DNA of 64,000 nucleotides, taken from NCBI GenBank assembly GCA_024114885.1, contig CP099421.1, positions 2,976,001 to 3,040,000 of the forward strand, in the 5' to 3' direction. This document shows, piece after piece, positions 44,654 through 54,930 of the stretch. Below the pieces are notes generated by a model. It was not told the DNA's origin and did not search any database. It saw only the letters and a list, made by a program, of their open reading frames with translations. The position numbers were made by a program, and so were the translations under genes. Position 1 is the first letter of the stretch; each line of letters begins with the position of its first letter. The DNA comes from Septoria linicola (Eukaryota; Ascomycota; Dothideomycetes; Mycosphaerellales; Mycosphaerellaceae).

Positions 44654-47600
44654 GCCGTGTGGTGCCCGAATACCGATAGAGTTCCGGCAGTAGGTTGTGT
44701 TGCAGGTGTCATGAGAAACTCTGTCTGTAATCCCGACCCCATCCTCATGCGGCTGCAGGTGTAAGCATGCTACTATAGCTCATGGGCATGTAGAACTCAG
44801 GCGGAAATGTTGAAGTGCTGACAGAATCTTGAAAAGGTACAACATACTAGACGGGACGCGACTGCTCAACGTCTCACATCAGACAAGGCGACACTGACTT
44901 CTCTTTTGAAACAGCTGAGTGGTGGTTGCCGTCGGCGATGCAATGCGAATAGTGGAAGTATTGTCGGTCATGAAAGAGAAAGAACCGTACAGCACGGAAG
45001 TAGCGCCGTGCAACAGCCTTCTCTCCATGTGTCTTCAGCTCCTGGCAGTAACCCTGGAGTAAAATCTCGAACAATCTTCTCTTTGCGCATCCGACATGTA
45101 CCGTCATACCAAGCGAAGAGAGCGGTGTCTAAGGTCAAGACTGTACGCCTAGAGCGACTTCTTGTCACAGCATGGGCACTCTGTTTGTGTGACATCAGTG
45201 CCTTTACCTCCATCGTAGTCAATGAGCCAAAGAGAGACTCAGCGCGCAATGCAACAGCAGCACGCTGGGATTGTCGCTTAGGGCACATTCTGACAGTGAT
45301 ACTATGCGAGCGCGTGGTCTTTTCTGCACAACTAAGAACCATATCATCCTCTCTCGAGAGAGAGCAAAGATCCGCGCTTTCCGAGTAGAAAACACTAGGC
45401 TGATACTACTGGAGCCATTCGTGTGTCCTGCGAACAAGAACAGTGTTGGCTGAGGGTGTGTCCGACGGATGGCGCCCCGCTGTACTCATGTAGCTGTACC
45501 GGTATGGAACTTCAGAAAACTCGTGTGCCATGCTGGAGCCATTGATGGCGGACACGCTCTGACGAAGCACAACGGCGAGGCTGAACTGAGAGAGCCTCAC
45601 GTCCGGGCTGCAACATACACAATGGTGATGTTGAACTGCATTTGCTGGGATTCACGGCGTTACACCGGTTCCATTACCACCATCGGCGTGTCGTCACCGA
45701 CTGATTGGTAGCGAGACTTCAGGTCCGCCATCTGCAACGAACATCATCGCAGTCAGCTCCAGCCATACAGCGGACTTTCCGAGAGCGGTCTTGGTTGCGT
45801 AGTAGCACAAACGAATTCGCTCTCCGAAGTACAGGTGTGACACGGTCATTAATCTGCGCACAGAATTGCGGATGCTGCGGAGCTCTTCCAGCTCGGGGAA
45901 CCCGTCGTTCGGCAGCTGCAGGGCGGCGGTACCAATGAGTTTCTTTCAACGTCGTTGAGGATATCAGTGCGACACTTTCGGGAAGACTTTCGTTGACCTT
46001 TCGCACTTGTCCCTTGCCAGTCGTGATAAACCTCTGCTCCAGGTTGCACAAACAAACGCTTGCGGTCCCAGCAGTAGGAAACCAGGAAATGGAAGTGATG
46101 CACACATCCGCGAAATTGGTGTCCAGCTTCTGAGTCTGTAAATAAGGTGTGCGGACCAGGACCATGTCGAACGAGGCTTGCTTTGACAACCACACGTCAT
46201 CTCATGCCTGCTACAACATTTCGAGTTCATGCTTCCGGTTGCCCGTGAGTCGTGAAGCTAGTTCAGTCGCTACTCACGCTTGTACCTTTTCCCAAGCACA
46301 CGCCTCCAGTGTGGAATGTGTGGCTCAAAACGAAACATGTCGCCTGCCATGCGGTGCCATTACTGGATTGTGCCGACCTCGATCATCTAGCTTCCGGCAT
46401 ACGAACTCCAGCTTGCGCTTCAGTGCGGCTCATGAAGCCATGGACATGCCCATGCACCTCGTCGCCAATTTTGACTCCTCTTGTGCAATTTTCGCCTGCT
46501 GTGAGACCAGGAGCTGGTCTTCGAGCACCAGTAGATGGCGGTTCCGCACCCACTACCACGCGCATGGGTTGTGTGTAACGAGAGACTCATATCCAAAAAT
46601 GATGCAAAATGGTATTCCTAGAGAGCGCACAATGGATTTTGTGGACATCGATCAGCCACAGAGGCGTTCGTGACAGACCCACAATTATAGAGTTGCGTGG
46701 CCATCGCTCGACCCCGGCAATGGCGTCCAGAGCAACGACCTCCCGGCCAGCTGCGGCTGCAGAGGCGCGCAGAGAGAGACAACCCCGAGCCAAAGGTCTG
46801 GGAAGTTAGTGATCAGCTGCGATGAGCACGATCGCACTACGGGCATTGATCCTAGTTTTGGTTTTCAATGGTGTCAAGCTGGCGGGATGCGGAGCTTCAA
46901 GACAGTCCATACAGGCGACAGTATGTCCAAGTTCTTGAAGCGGTGGCCACCACTGTGGGGCACATGTCAGTCACGGTGCGGCAACGGGCGGAGAGTCAGT
47001 TTCTGAAACATGGTTGAATCTCGACTGGCCGCCACTCGTCACGGCTCAGTGCCCGAGGGTTGTTTCGCAAGCGCAAGTCAGGTTGGAAAAGCTACGCGAG
47101 TGAGCCCAAATGACGCCGGATTGATCGCAGCATGAATCGTCCGGGCGCAGTGAACACATGATCAAGCAACGTGTGCGTGCTGCTGTCCTTGATGTCCTAG
47201 AGAGTGTTGCCTCCTTTCAGCGGCTGTTCATGGATGTTCAAGCTTGGGCAGTTCATTGCTTCTGCAGATGATACCTTACGGCTGGCAGTAAACTCAATAC
47301 TCAGGCATGCAGACGCAGCTAGCATTAGCTGATAAGACTTTCTGGCTGAACAAGGGGTACTGTTCCAGTGCCGAGACGAGTTGGAGTAGTCAAAGTCTCG
47401 CAACCCGCAACCCGCTAATCACTACTTGCCATTATTCGACACTTGTGGGCTGCGTAGGGTAGTCGGCTGCGCGCTTGTCCGACTTGACGCAGCTGCGAGG
47501 TGGACGGGACACACTCGAGCAATATGTGCCATGGCTCTTTTCAGTCGACCGCCGCCTGAGCAGTCGAAGCCGACTGAAGGTCAAGCTTTCCTGCTCCATG

Positions 47601-48173
47601 GTGGGCAGTCTGCTCGGGATAGCATTGACCGCCTGATAGCTTGAACTAGGTGAGGATAGATGGCAGTAGCAGCAGAAGGTTCGGCTCGCCGACGCAGACG
47701 TTGCATTGGTCCTTTTTGGCCTGGTCCTTTTTGGCCTGGTCCTTTTTGGCCTGGTCCTTCATGCAACCAGCACACGGACAGCAACCTGCAGTTGACTTTC
47801 CGTCGCAGATTTCTAGGCAGCGATTGCAGCCATGCGTCAGCCCGACCTCCTAGCAGTAGCATGTTTGCGGTAACGGCCCTGCAGGCCTACGCTAGGCGAT
47901 ACCTGACTCCTGCACATTCCGCCCACAATACTGGGGTCCACTGCCAGGGAGTATTATAGCTTCCAAACTTAAGTGCATCCCCGTCACTGAGTTCCGCAAT
48001 TTACTGGAATAGTGAGGGAACGATCGGGCTCCAACACCATGCTGTCTATCATATAACTCGAAGGCGCTCCCGTTCCTTTGCCGCTCAATTCGGACCCTCT
48101 TTGACTGCTGTGACGAAGAAGTACGTGAAGTCGAGCGTGTTGTCATCCGGCCCTACCTCTAGTCCACCTACCG
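44654..48173. other. Long intergenic stretch, no confident gene
   Basis: This 3.5-kb stretch has many short overlapping frames (e.g. 44906-45388, 45719-46195, 46149-46673) but none with a defensible domain or exon chain. It contains a 15-bp minisatellite at 47708-47760. It may be gene-poor or degraded DNA. Confidence 0.45.
47708..47760. repeat. Minisatellite, 15-bp unit, about 3.5 copies
   Basis: The unit GGTCCTTTTTGGCCT occurs exactly at 47708-47722, 47723-47737 and 47738-47752, followed by a partial copy. In one frame it reads (GPFWP)n, but no gene structure supports translation. Confidence 0.92.
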
Positions 48174-48850
48174 ATGGCACCACCCAGACCCGCCTTGGCC
48201 CAAAGCGAATCCAAAGCCAGATTCTTCGAACGACTCGGTCTGGACGAACGCAATGAATTCCATCGCAGAGTGTACGCGATGATGAAGGTATATGATTTCT
48301 ACGTCTAGGCGGTGCTCTTGTTTGTAGACTTACCATCTTGTAGGAGGAAGCTGTGGAAGGCCGTCGACGGATGACTGAAAGCCAAGATGTACTAGTCCCA
48401 TCCTTGCGAGGGAATTCCAGTGTCGAACCTCCATACAGCAATGCTCAAATCAGCGAGACCGTCACACATCGCGAGATTCTGCGAATATACCGGCTCGCTC
48501 GTCCCGAAACACGTGTTGTCTACGACCTTGGACGTGATACGGATCGAGTCGAGGAGGAGAATTGGGTCATCCGATGGATGCTTTGGCATGTCTTCCGATA
48601 TCGTGACAGCCGCAATCGAAATCGAAGGCACATCTCACCCAGTCCCGAGCGCCCTTCACCGCCGAACCCGAGCATTGCATCAGTGACTTCGAGCAGTAGA
48701 GGCATTTCTTCACAGCACCGTGAGTAAAGCCGCAAGCACATTGCTTGCTTCCGGGCTAATCGTTGCATCGCAGACGCTGCGGCGAACGCCCACGCTCAAC
48801 GGCAGAATTACTACTGGGATCCAGTGCGAAACCAGTGGTGTTATCGATGA
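48174..48850 (+). CDS. Small hypothetical protein with WW-like C-terminus, three exons
   Basis: Exons 48174-48287, 48344-48719 and 48774-48850 give 188 residues. The introns are 56 bp (GTATAT ... TTGTAG) and 54 bp (GTGAGT, CTAAT branch, CGCAG), and the phases agree. The start is MAPPRPALAQSESKARFFERLGLDE. Residues ~75-135 are charged and aromatic (ILRIYRLARPETRVVYDLG, WVIRWMLWHVFRYRD). A Ser/Pro-rich link (SPSPERPSPPNPS) leads to the last residues, which end QNYYWDPVRNQWCYR. This ending resembles half of a WW module and, by eye, the aromatic modules of the DUF6590 proteins in this window. If the second intron is kept, the protein ends earlier, after GISSQHRE (165 residues). No known family is recognised. 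Confidence 0.6.
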
Positions 48851-50126
48851 TCCGCATCCGGAGCTGGCCTCCTGCATGCTGGGGTCAGCATTCGGTACGC
48901 TATCGAGCCTAAGCAAGGACTTATCAGGAAGTCTTTGTGTCACAATTGCGGATGCTGCACACTTCGCTTTGAGGCTGGTGTCGAGAACTTGGAAGAAGAT
49001 CGGACTACAATCCACAAAGAAAGCGGGCGGGCTCCACCACGACTTCTACTTCTGCGTCACACAACATGCTCTTCTCGCCTGGAATAGTTCTCTTCTCAGA
49101 TGATACCCCTCTTCTGCTGGCGGGTCGTGCTGCGCTTTGTGGTGATCGTCTCGATCGTCACACGGCGCATCAATAAGGTGTCTTGGACAGAACGTGTGGC
49201 ATTGTAGGAGGAACAGCGCTTCGTCTTGATGCGCTGGGCGCATGTCACGGTGAAAGATTGGCGATGGAGATGGGTGTTGAATGGACGTCCTGGAGACGTG
49301 GCAGATGTGAGGAAGGCACGTTGGACGCCGCCGAACAAACGGCGCCACGGCAATATACTTATCTATTAAACCTAATGATACATTTCGCTGCTCGACCAGC
49401 CAAAACACATGCCATCTTTTGACAACTCCATTTTTGCGAGTGCGTTCACGTTCGCCATGGAGTATCGAAATTGAAAGTGTATCGAACTTTTGGATCTGGC
49501 ACAGAAGCTAGAACGATCTGAATTGCCCACTAGCAACAAGCACGAAGTCAAAGTACGATCAAGTTCCTGATCAGCTCTCGATGCCGATGCTAATGGAAGC
49601 AGTGTGCAGAACCACCGCGCCTTGCCTAATGTAGTTTGCGCGTTCGAAGTCATTAAGCTTCGCACCCGCATAAACTGATGGAGTGGTGCTCGAAGCCCGA
49701 CTCGACGATCAGGTTCGATAATCGCATCGCGGTGCCGCGTTAGTCCATAAGGTCGAGGCTCCAAGAACACCAAGCAGCAGTCAGAATTTCCATTGGCACC
49801 GGAAGGAGCAAAGACGATTAGACAAGCAGTGTGACTGGATGAACACAAATCACAGATGGAGGAGAGCTGTCATTGGTGGCTGCATTTGTCCCTTTGCGAG
49901 CAGCCCCAATCGCACATCCAGGTTTAGCAATGCAGCGACGCAACGTCTGCACAAGTTGAGTCATCCAAGTAACCTTAGTCGCGAGACTGCTGAGATCTCC
50001 AATCAGAACTGCCTTTGACACTCCGTATTTCTGGCAGGAACTGTCAGTCGTAGGAGCATGAGGATCTGTGTACTGTTGACCCATCAATCTAAAATATGTG
50101 CTACATGTGGCGGCAACTTAGTGCCT
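48851..50126. other. Intergenic, no gene seen
   Basis: Frames at 49046-49408, 49372-49848 and 49818-50087 (minus) overlap one another without domains or clear splice links. Nothing else is seen. Confidence 0.45.
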
Positions 50127-51773
50127 CTATGTCTTGGGCGCAAAGAGATCTCGCCAAAACTCTTTGAAACCATACTGTGGTTTGCGCTCGTCATGAACGT
50201 GTCCAGCCCTGTCCATTGCGAACTTCTCAAGAACGGAACCGGCTTTGTGCCCTATGACTTCTACGCCCTTCACCCTCGGCGCCAAAGCCCTGTCACGAAT
50301 GGCAGCAGCCACCTGTGGTGCGACATCTGCGAAGCAACTCTTCAGTTCTCTTTCCAAGGAGAAGTATGGCTTCTTGGCCAGATTCGGCGCCATGAGGTTG
50401 TAAGATCGCGTCAGGTCATTCAGTTCTTTGACTGCGAGCGTGTGGTACGAGAGCTCGGTCTTTTCCCATGCCTCATCTCGGAATGGCGCGACAGATGGCA
50501 TTCGCGGCGCATCGGGAGGTGGAGCCTGCGACAGCAAAACGTGCTCCGCGGCCACCTTGACTTGCTCGTCTGGAGACTTCAGCGATCCATCGTCGTTGAA
50601 TCTCTGTTCCAGCACTTTGATCTCTTCATCCAGCTGGGTCGCGTCGTCGGCGTTTCCTGGTGTGAGTTGTCCAGATATTGTAATCTGGGAGAGATGACCC
50701 TGGCTGTCAATGGCATTCATCTTTTCGATCTGCTCCTTTGATGGATTCTCAAGGCTCTCGGCAAAAGCATACTCTTCGGCGAGCCTGACATGGCTTTCGA
50801 AACTGCCTCCGCGGCTGGTGATTATCCTTGACACATGTCGCTTCCAGTCGGATCGAAGACGGCGACGGAACACATTGGCTGTTGTGATGACCTCCTGCTG
50901 CTTCTCAATCCACGGTGGCACGATGTCTTGCTTCTTGATCATCTTGTTCATCAAATACGTCGTCGTATCGATGAACGGCGAGCTGGCATTGTGATCGCGC
51001 TCAATCTTCCGTCCTCGAGGCAGATTCTTGAACTGTCCTCTTGCGATGGCATCCTCGATTCGTTGATTCGCCAAGGAGATCACACCTTGGACTGACGCGA
51101 CAACATGACGAGCACCAGGCTGGAACCGATCCTTGACTTCTCGGCGAAAACGCTCACGCTCTTCGTCCGTCATGCCTTTCACGTCGTCACTGGTATATTT
51201 GGTAACCTTTTCACGAGCACTTGCCAAGCGCGTGCCTGCATTGGCCCTACTCTTCGGTCTTCCAGTGTCGACCTTCCGCGGTGGACCACGCGGTGCTGGC
51301 CTATGAGCATCATTCAGCATGCGCAAAGTCGCATCCTCAACACTTTCTGTGCCTCTCCACGGCTTCGAGGCTGCGATCTCTCGCACATGCTTGGGGGCAG
51401 TCGCTGGTAGATTGGCCTCAGAGATCGCAGCAGCGTGTTCGTTCTTGAAGTCTGCAGCTGCGATCTTGGCCTCGAGCTCCCGTCGAAGATTTTCGCTGAA
51501 GCCAGAGCCACCAGTTTCTTCGACAGCCTTTCGAGCGCTTCGTCCGCCTGTCAAAAGAGACTCCTCGCTTATGTGCTCTAACTTCTGTGTGAATGCTCCC
51601 TTCTCTTGCTCTTCGTCCGCCCGAACTGGTGCATGTTCACCATCGCCACGAGCTCCAGCATTGGGTGGCGAACCGCCTCCAGACGCATAACGGGCGTCAT
51701 AACGTGAGCTGCATACTGGTCCGCGGGGTCGCAGACAGCGAACACGGATAGGCCAAGCTGTTCGACTGAGCAT
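50127..51773 (-). CDS. DUF1992 (DnaJ homologue subfamily C member 28-like) mitochondrial protein
   Basis: One exon from the ATG at 51773 encodes 548 residues. The start MLSRTAWPIRVRCLRPRG is an arginine-rich amphipathic presequence, so mitochondrial import is likely. The middle carries the DUF1992 signature: NQRIEDAIARGQFKNLPRG, then PFIDTTTYLMNKMIKKQDI and VPPWIEKQQEV. No J-domain HPD is present, as is usual for fungal members, in spite of the DnaJC28 name. The C-terminal third is less conserved and ends YGFKEFWRDLFAP. The family is linked to mitochondrial and Golgi-related roles in animals, but the fungal function is not settled. An upstream open extension to 51806 has no ATG. A single-exon structure is typical. 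Confidence 0.87.
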   Translation of the reverse strand: MLSRTAWPIRVRCLRPRGPVCSSRYDARYASGGGSPPNAGARGDGEHAPVRADEEQEKGAFTQKLEHISEESLLTGGRSARKAVEETGGSGFSENLRRELEAKIAAADFKNEHAAAISEANLPATAPKHVREIAASKPWRGTESVEDATLRMLNDAHRPAPRGPPRKVDTGRPKSRANAGTRLASAREKVTKYTSDDVKGMTDEERERFRREVKDRFQPGARHVVASVQGVISLANQRIEDAIARGQFKNLPRGRKIERDHNASSPFIDTTTYLMNKMIKKQDIVPPWIEKQQEVITTANVFRRRLRSDWKRHVSRIITSRGGSFESHVRLAEEYAFAESLENPSKEQIEKMNAIDSQGHLSQITISGQLTPGNADDATQLDEEIKVLEQRFNDDGSLKSPDEQVKVAAEHVLLSQAPPPDAPRMPSVAPFRDEAWEKTELSYHTLAVKELNDLTRSYNLMAPNLAKKPYFSLERELKSCFADVAPQVAAAIRDRALAPRVKGVEVIGHKAGSVLEKFAMDRAGHVHDERKPQYGFKEFWRDLFAPKT

Positions 51774-52908
51774 ACAGATTTGTTGGTGAGAAGGCGTACA
51801 GCACAAGCCATCTTGAAACGAACTTAGTAGTGATGCAATCCACAGATGCCAGGGTATGCGGCACGCCCGCCGCTAACGGACCAATACCTCGTACTTGCCA
51901 CGCGTGGTCAACCACGATTACTCTTCCACCTCACAACCACAAATCGACTATGAACGACTACCGGCATGTATACCTTTGCATGACATGTCTGGGCACTTTT
52001 GCAGACCAGGCTTGCGCGCTGAGACCACCAGCACAAGCTCTGTTGAATGTGACTTGCTCCTCCAAGGTTTGCTGCAGATCGTCACCACCTTATAGTCCAC
52101 CATGACTATAGGACAGCTGCCGGAAAGCGGCTTGGCCATTGTCGCAGCCCATCATTGGCCTCCCAAGGTAAGCAGCGCCTTGACTTGGGCGCTGGATAAT
52201 CCCACGATCCTGACCGAAACCTGCTCCACTGACTAGCTGCCGCTCTTGCGAGTCGTAAAGGCAATTGAGATGAAAGTACAGGCTGGCGTGGTATTCACGC
52301 TCACAATCCTAACCATCGACGCGGAAGGTATCATACTCTCAGCTGTCTTGGCAGCCTTTTCCGTTTTGGTATTCCAGGCCACAGCACGCTGTGCAGATCT
52401 GCGATGGGCTTACCACCCCAATGGGACCTTTCGAGACATCACTGTCACCGCGAACTGGACAAACATATGCCTTCTCATTTCGCGAGCTGCCGCAGCTCCA
52501 TAACCCTCCGGTTATCCTACCTCTACATGCCTTGTATTACTGCAAGAACATGTGGATAAGTGAGGCTGGCTGCTATTCTTCAACGCTTAAGTTCTTGTAC
52601 AAGTCACAGCTGCATTGTTGCTTGTAAACTTTCCTATCATCTTGGGCTTTTAGCATGCCGCTAAAGATGATATTTCAAGCAGAGCTTGCCCAATGTTGTG
52701 CTTGGGCAGGACACCATCAAAGCTACCAAGAGCCGTCGACAAATACTTGTCTCGTGTAAACTGCACTCAATCTTCTAATTGTCTTAGAATCTACATTACT
52801 ATCCACCACCTGCAGGAAGACAGTCCTTTCCCCATCTGCTCGGCCTCCTGATCACTTTCGATCGGCCTTTCCACTGGTCTCCTTCTCAAGCACAAAGGCA
52901 CAGTTCCA
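51774..52908. other. Intergenic, no gene seen
   Basis: Short frames at 51830-52105 and 52246-52503 show no domain. The region holds the divergent upstream sequences of the DUF1992 gene and of the ORF at 52909. Confidence 0.45.
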
Positions 52909-53721
52909 ATGGTCGAGGACGGAACGATGAGCACGGATCCTAGTATCCTGAGCGCTTATAGGGTGGTACTGCAGTGGGTGGAAGGTCCGCTCACGAATCC
53001 GGATCTCCCCATGAACGACTTCACAAGAGCCATTTCCCACGATATTCAAAGTCTCAGCGTCATCCTACAGCACATTATAACCCTAAAGACCATCTGGCAC
53101 TCGAGCTGGCCATCTGTTCGTCTTCAGCGACGGCGACTGTACGTCACAGATCTCCAGCCGCGTGCGGCACGAGACTTGCGAAGAGTCAACAAACTCATTC
53201 GATTCTCGAATGCAGAGATTGGGGTCTTTGCGAAGAACCTGTCCTTGGCCCCCAGATTCACGAACGAGGACAATATCACGCTCGATATGCTTTACCAGGC
53301 ACAGACCATGCTGAGACTGTTAATCGCCGAGATCGACACACTGCCAGAGAATGACTGTAATGCTACAGAATTTCTGACTGGAGAGATACTGGATAGGGAG
53401 GAATCGCCCTTGTGCTCACCCATCACAAGATGGGTCGAAGAGCATATCGGTCGACCAAGCGTCACCCTTCGAATTCCAGAGCTGGAGGCCAAGCAAATTC
53501 TCATGAAGAAGCCAGCCAGGTCTCCTACCCTAGTTCAGTATCCGGACCGTTGTGGCGAGTGCAGGTTTCTTGACTGCCGATGCTGGGCTCAGAAGCGAGC
53601 CCAAGGAACGACTCCATGTTCAGCATTGCCTCCACGGATTCTGCGCAGTGATCAGTGGGCAATCGCAGAGGATCCTCCTGTTACAAGACTCTACATAAGG
53701 ACGAATATTATGAGACGATAG
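52909..53721 (+). CDS. Hypothetical protein, single exon
   Basis: The frame encodes 270 residues from MVEDGTMSTDPS. Residues ~20-175 are predicted mainly helical (DIQSLSVILQHIITLKTIW, LDMLYQAQTMLRLLIAEID). The C-terminal part has a cysteine cluster, CGECRFLDCRCW (around 53550-53590), which might bind a metal but has too few spaced ligands to call a known finger. No signal peptide or membrane span is seen. I do not recognise a family. Its length, sensible start context and lack of competing frames make it a likely real gene. Confidence 0.55.
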   Translation: MVEDGTMSTDPSILSAYRVVLQWVEGPLTNPDLPMNDFTRAISHDIQSLSVILQHIITLKTIWHSSWPSVRLQRRRLYVTDLQPRAARDLRRVNKLIRFSNAEIGVFAKNLSLAPRFTNEDNITLDMLYQAQTMLRLLIAEIDTLPENDCNATEFLTGEILDREESPLCSPITRWVEEHIGRPSVTLRIPELEAKQILMKKPARSPTLVQYPDRCGECRFLDCRCWAQKRAQGTTPCSALPPRILRSDQWAIAEDPPVTRLYIRTNIMRR

Positions 53722-54078
53722 TGTGTACGAGCCGGCTTTCGATTCAGTGAAGGCTACGACTAGTTCAAGCTTCATACATTATCGTAGTCGCCGCCCAACG
53801 CTTTTCTCCTGTTGGTGCGAAATGTTGCTCGCATTGAGTTTTGAACTGATGTATAGCATCACGTGTCGTCGCGTAAGATTCGCGTTTGATGCGGCAATCA
53901 CAATTGGAAGGACCAGATTGAGCTCTCTTTCCACCAACTACAGCATCAAGACCTGTGTATTCGTTGCATGTGGTCGATACTCACGCCTCACCGCCTATAT
54001 TGGAGACTACCAAATATTGCTTCTCCGACATCCATTCGTGGCAGAAAACCCTGGCATGCCAAAGTCTATCGGCTTGAA
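53722..54078. other. Intergenic, promoter of the tRNA-editing gene
   Basis: Nothing recognisable. The frame of the next gene stays open upstream to 53968 but shows no family similarity there, so it is treated as leader. Confidence 0.45.
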
Positions 54079-54930
54079 ATGGCAGCCCCGAACGTGTCTA
54101 CGACTGCAGCCACGAAGCTTGTATACCAATACGATGAGTCCGCCAGAACACACTTGACGCGATTGCACGCCGTGTGGCGCCTGTCAGACCTGTCGCAAAC
54201 CGAAAGCGAGCTGTTCAAGGCTGCAGTGGCCGCTCACGACGACATATCCAATTGTTACGTCCTGCAGACTGAGGAAACCATCTTCTATGTCCAGGGCGGA
54301 GGCCAGCCTTTCGACACGGGTTACATGACAGTCAACAATACCAAAGTTCGCATCGAAGCTGTACGATATGACAGCCACGGACAAGTGCTGCATCTTGCCC
54401 ACACAAGCGATGAGATTGCAGCTCACTTCTCTGCCGGCGATATGGTAGAGCAACACATCGATGGCGAAAGGCGAGACGTCAATAGTCGAACACATACTGC
54501 TGGGCATATCGTTGGATTGGCTGTTAGGAGAATGGTGGAGAATCACCGGGACTTGGACGTGACAGAGCTCAAGGCATCGCACTATCCCGATGCCTGCTTC
54601 GTTGAGTTCAAGGGCCTCATCGATGGCAAGTACAAAGCTGAGATCCAGGCTCAGGCCAGCAAGTACGTCAATGAGGCACTTCCGATCAAACTGTACTGGT
54701 ACCGGCCGGACGAGCTGTCACGCACCAACGTCATCACAGCGGAGGGTATGCCCATTGTCTCTGGGGCTGATGGTAAAGTTCGAGTCGTCGATATCATTGG
54801 AGCAGGCGCATACCCATGCGGGGGGACTCATGTGCCAGACACGAGTCTTGTCGGGAGCATTGTTGTGCGCAATATCAAACGGCAAAAGGGCAACACCAAA
54901 GTCTCATACGCCATTGAGGCGACAAGCTGA
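54079..54930 (+). CDS. AlaX-type alanyl-tRNA editing protein
   Basis: One exon from the ATG at 54079 (MAAPNVSTT) encodes 283 residues. It matches the free-standing editing domain of alanyl-tRNA synthetase: an N-terminal barrel part with FYVQGGGQPFDTGYM, then the zinc-site histidines in RTHTAGHIVG and the zinc-site CGGTHV near the C-terminus (around 54815-54835), followed by SIVVRNIKRQKGNTKVSY. In the family such proteins hydrolyse Ser- or Gly-mischarged tRNA-Ala and so guard against mistranslation. All expected zinc ligands (two His, Cys, His) are present, so activity is expected. No aminoacylation domain or C-terminal C-Ala domain is present. Cytosolic location is likely, though the 5' end has not been tested for an alternative upstream exon. 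Confidence 0.92.
   Translation: MAAPNVSTTAATKLVYQYDESARTHLTRLHAVWRLSDLSQTESELFKAAVAAHDDISNCYVLQTEETIFYVQGGGQPFDTGYMTVNNTKVRIEAVRYDSHGQVLHLAHTSDEIAAHFSAGDMVEQHIDGERRDVNSRTHTAGHIVGLAVRRMVENHRDLDVTELKASHYPDACFVEFKGLIDGKYKAEIQAQASKYVNEALPIKLYWYRPDELSRTNVITAEGMPIVSGADGKVRVVDIIGAGAYPCGGTHVPDTSLVGSIVVRNIKRQKGNTKVSYAIEATS

Noticed and set aside
44906..45388. 160-codon plus-strand frame
   Set aside because: Equally long open frame on the opposite strand and no recognisable protein features.
46383..46565. Possible medium-chain dehydrogenase fragment (KIGDEVHGHVHGF)
   Set aside because: Only about ten residues look right; no NAD-binding or other family block is nearby in any frame.
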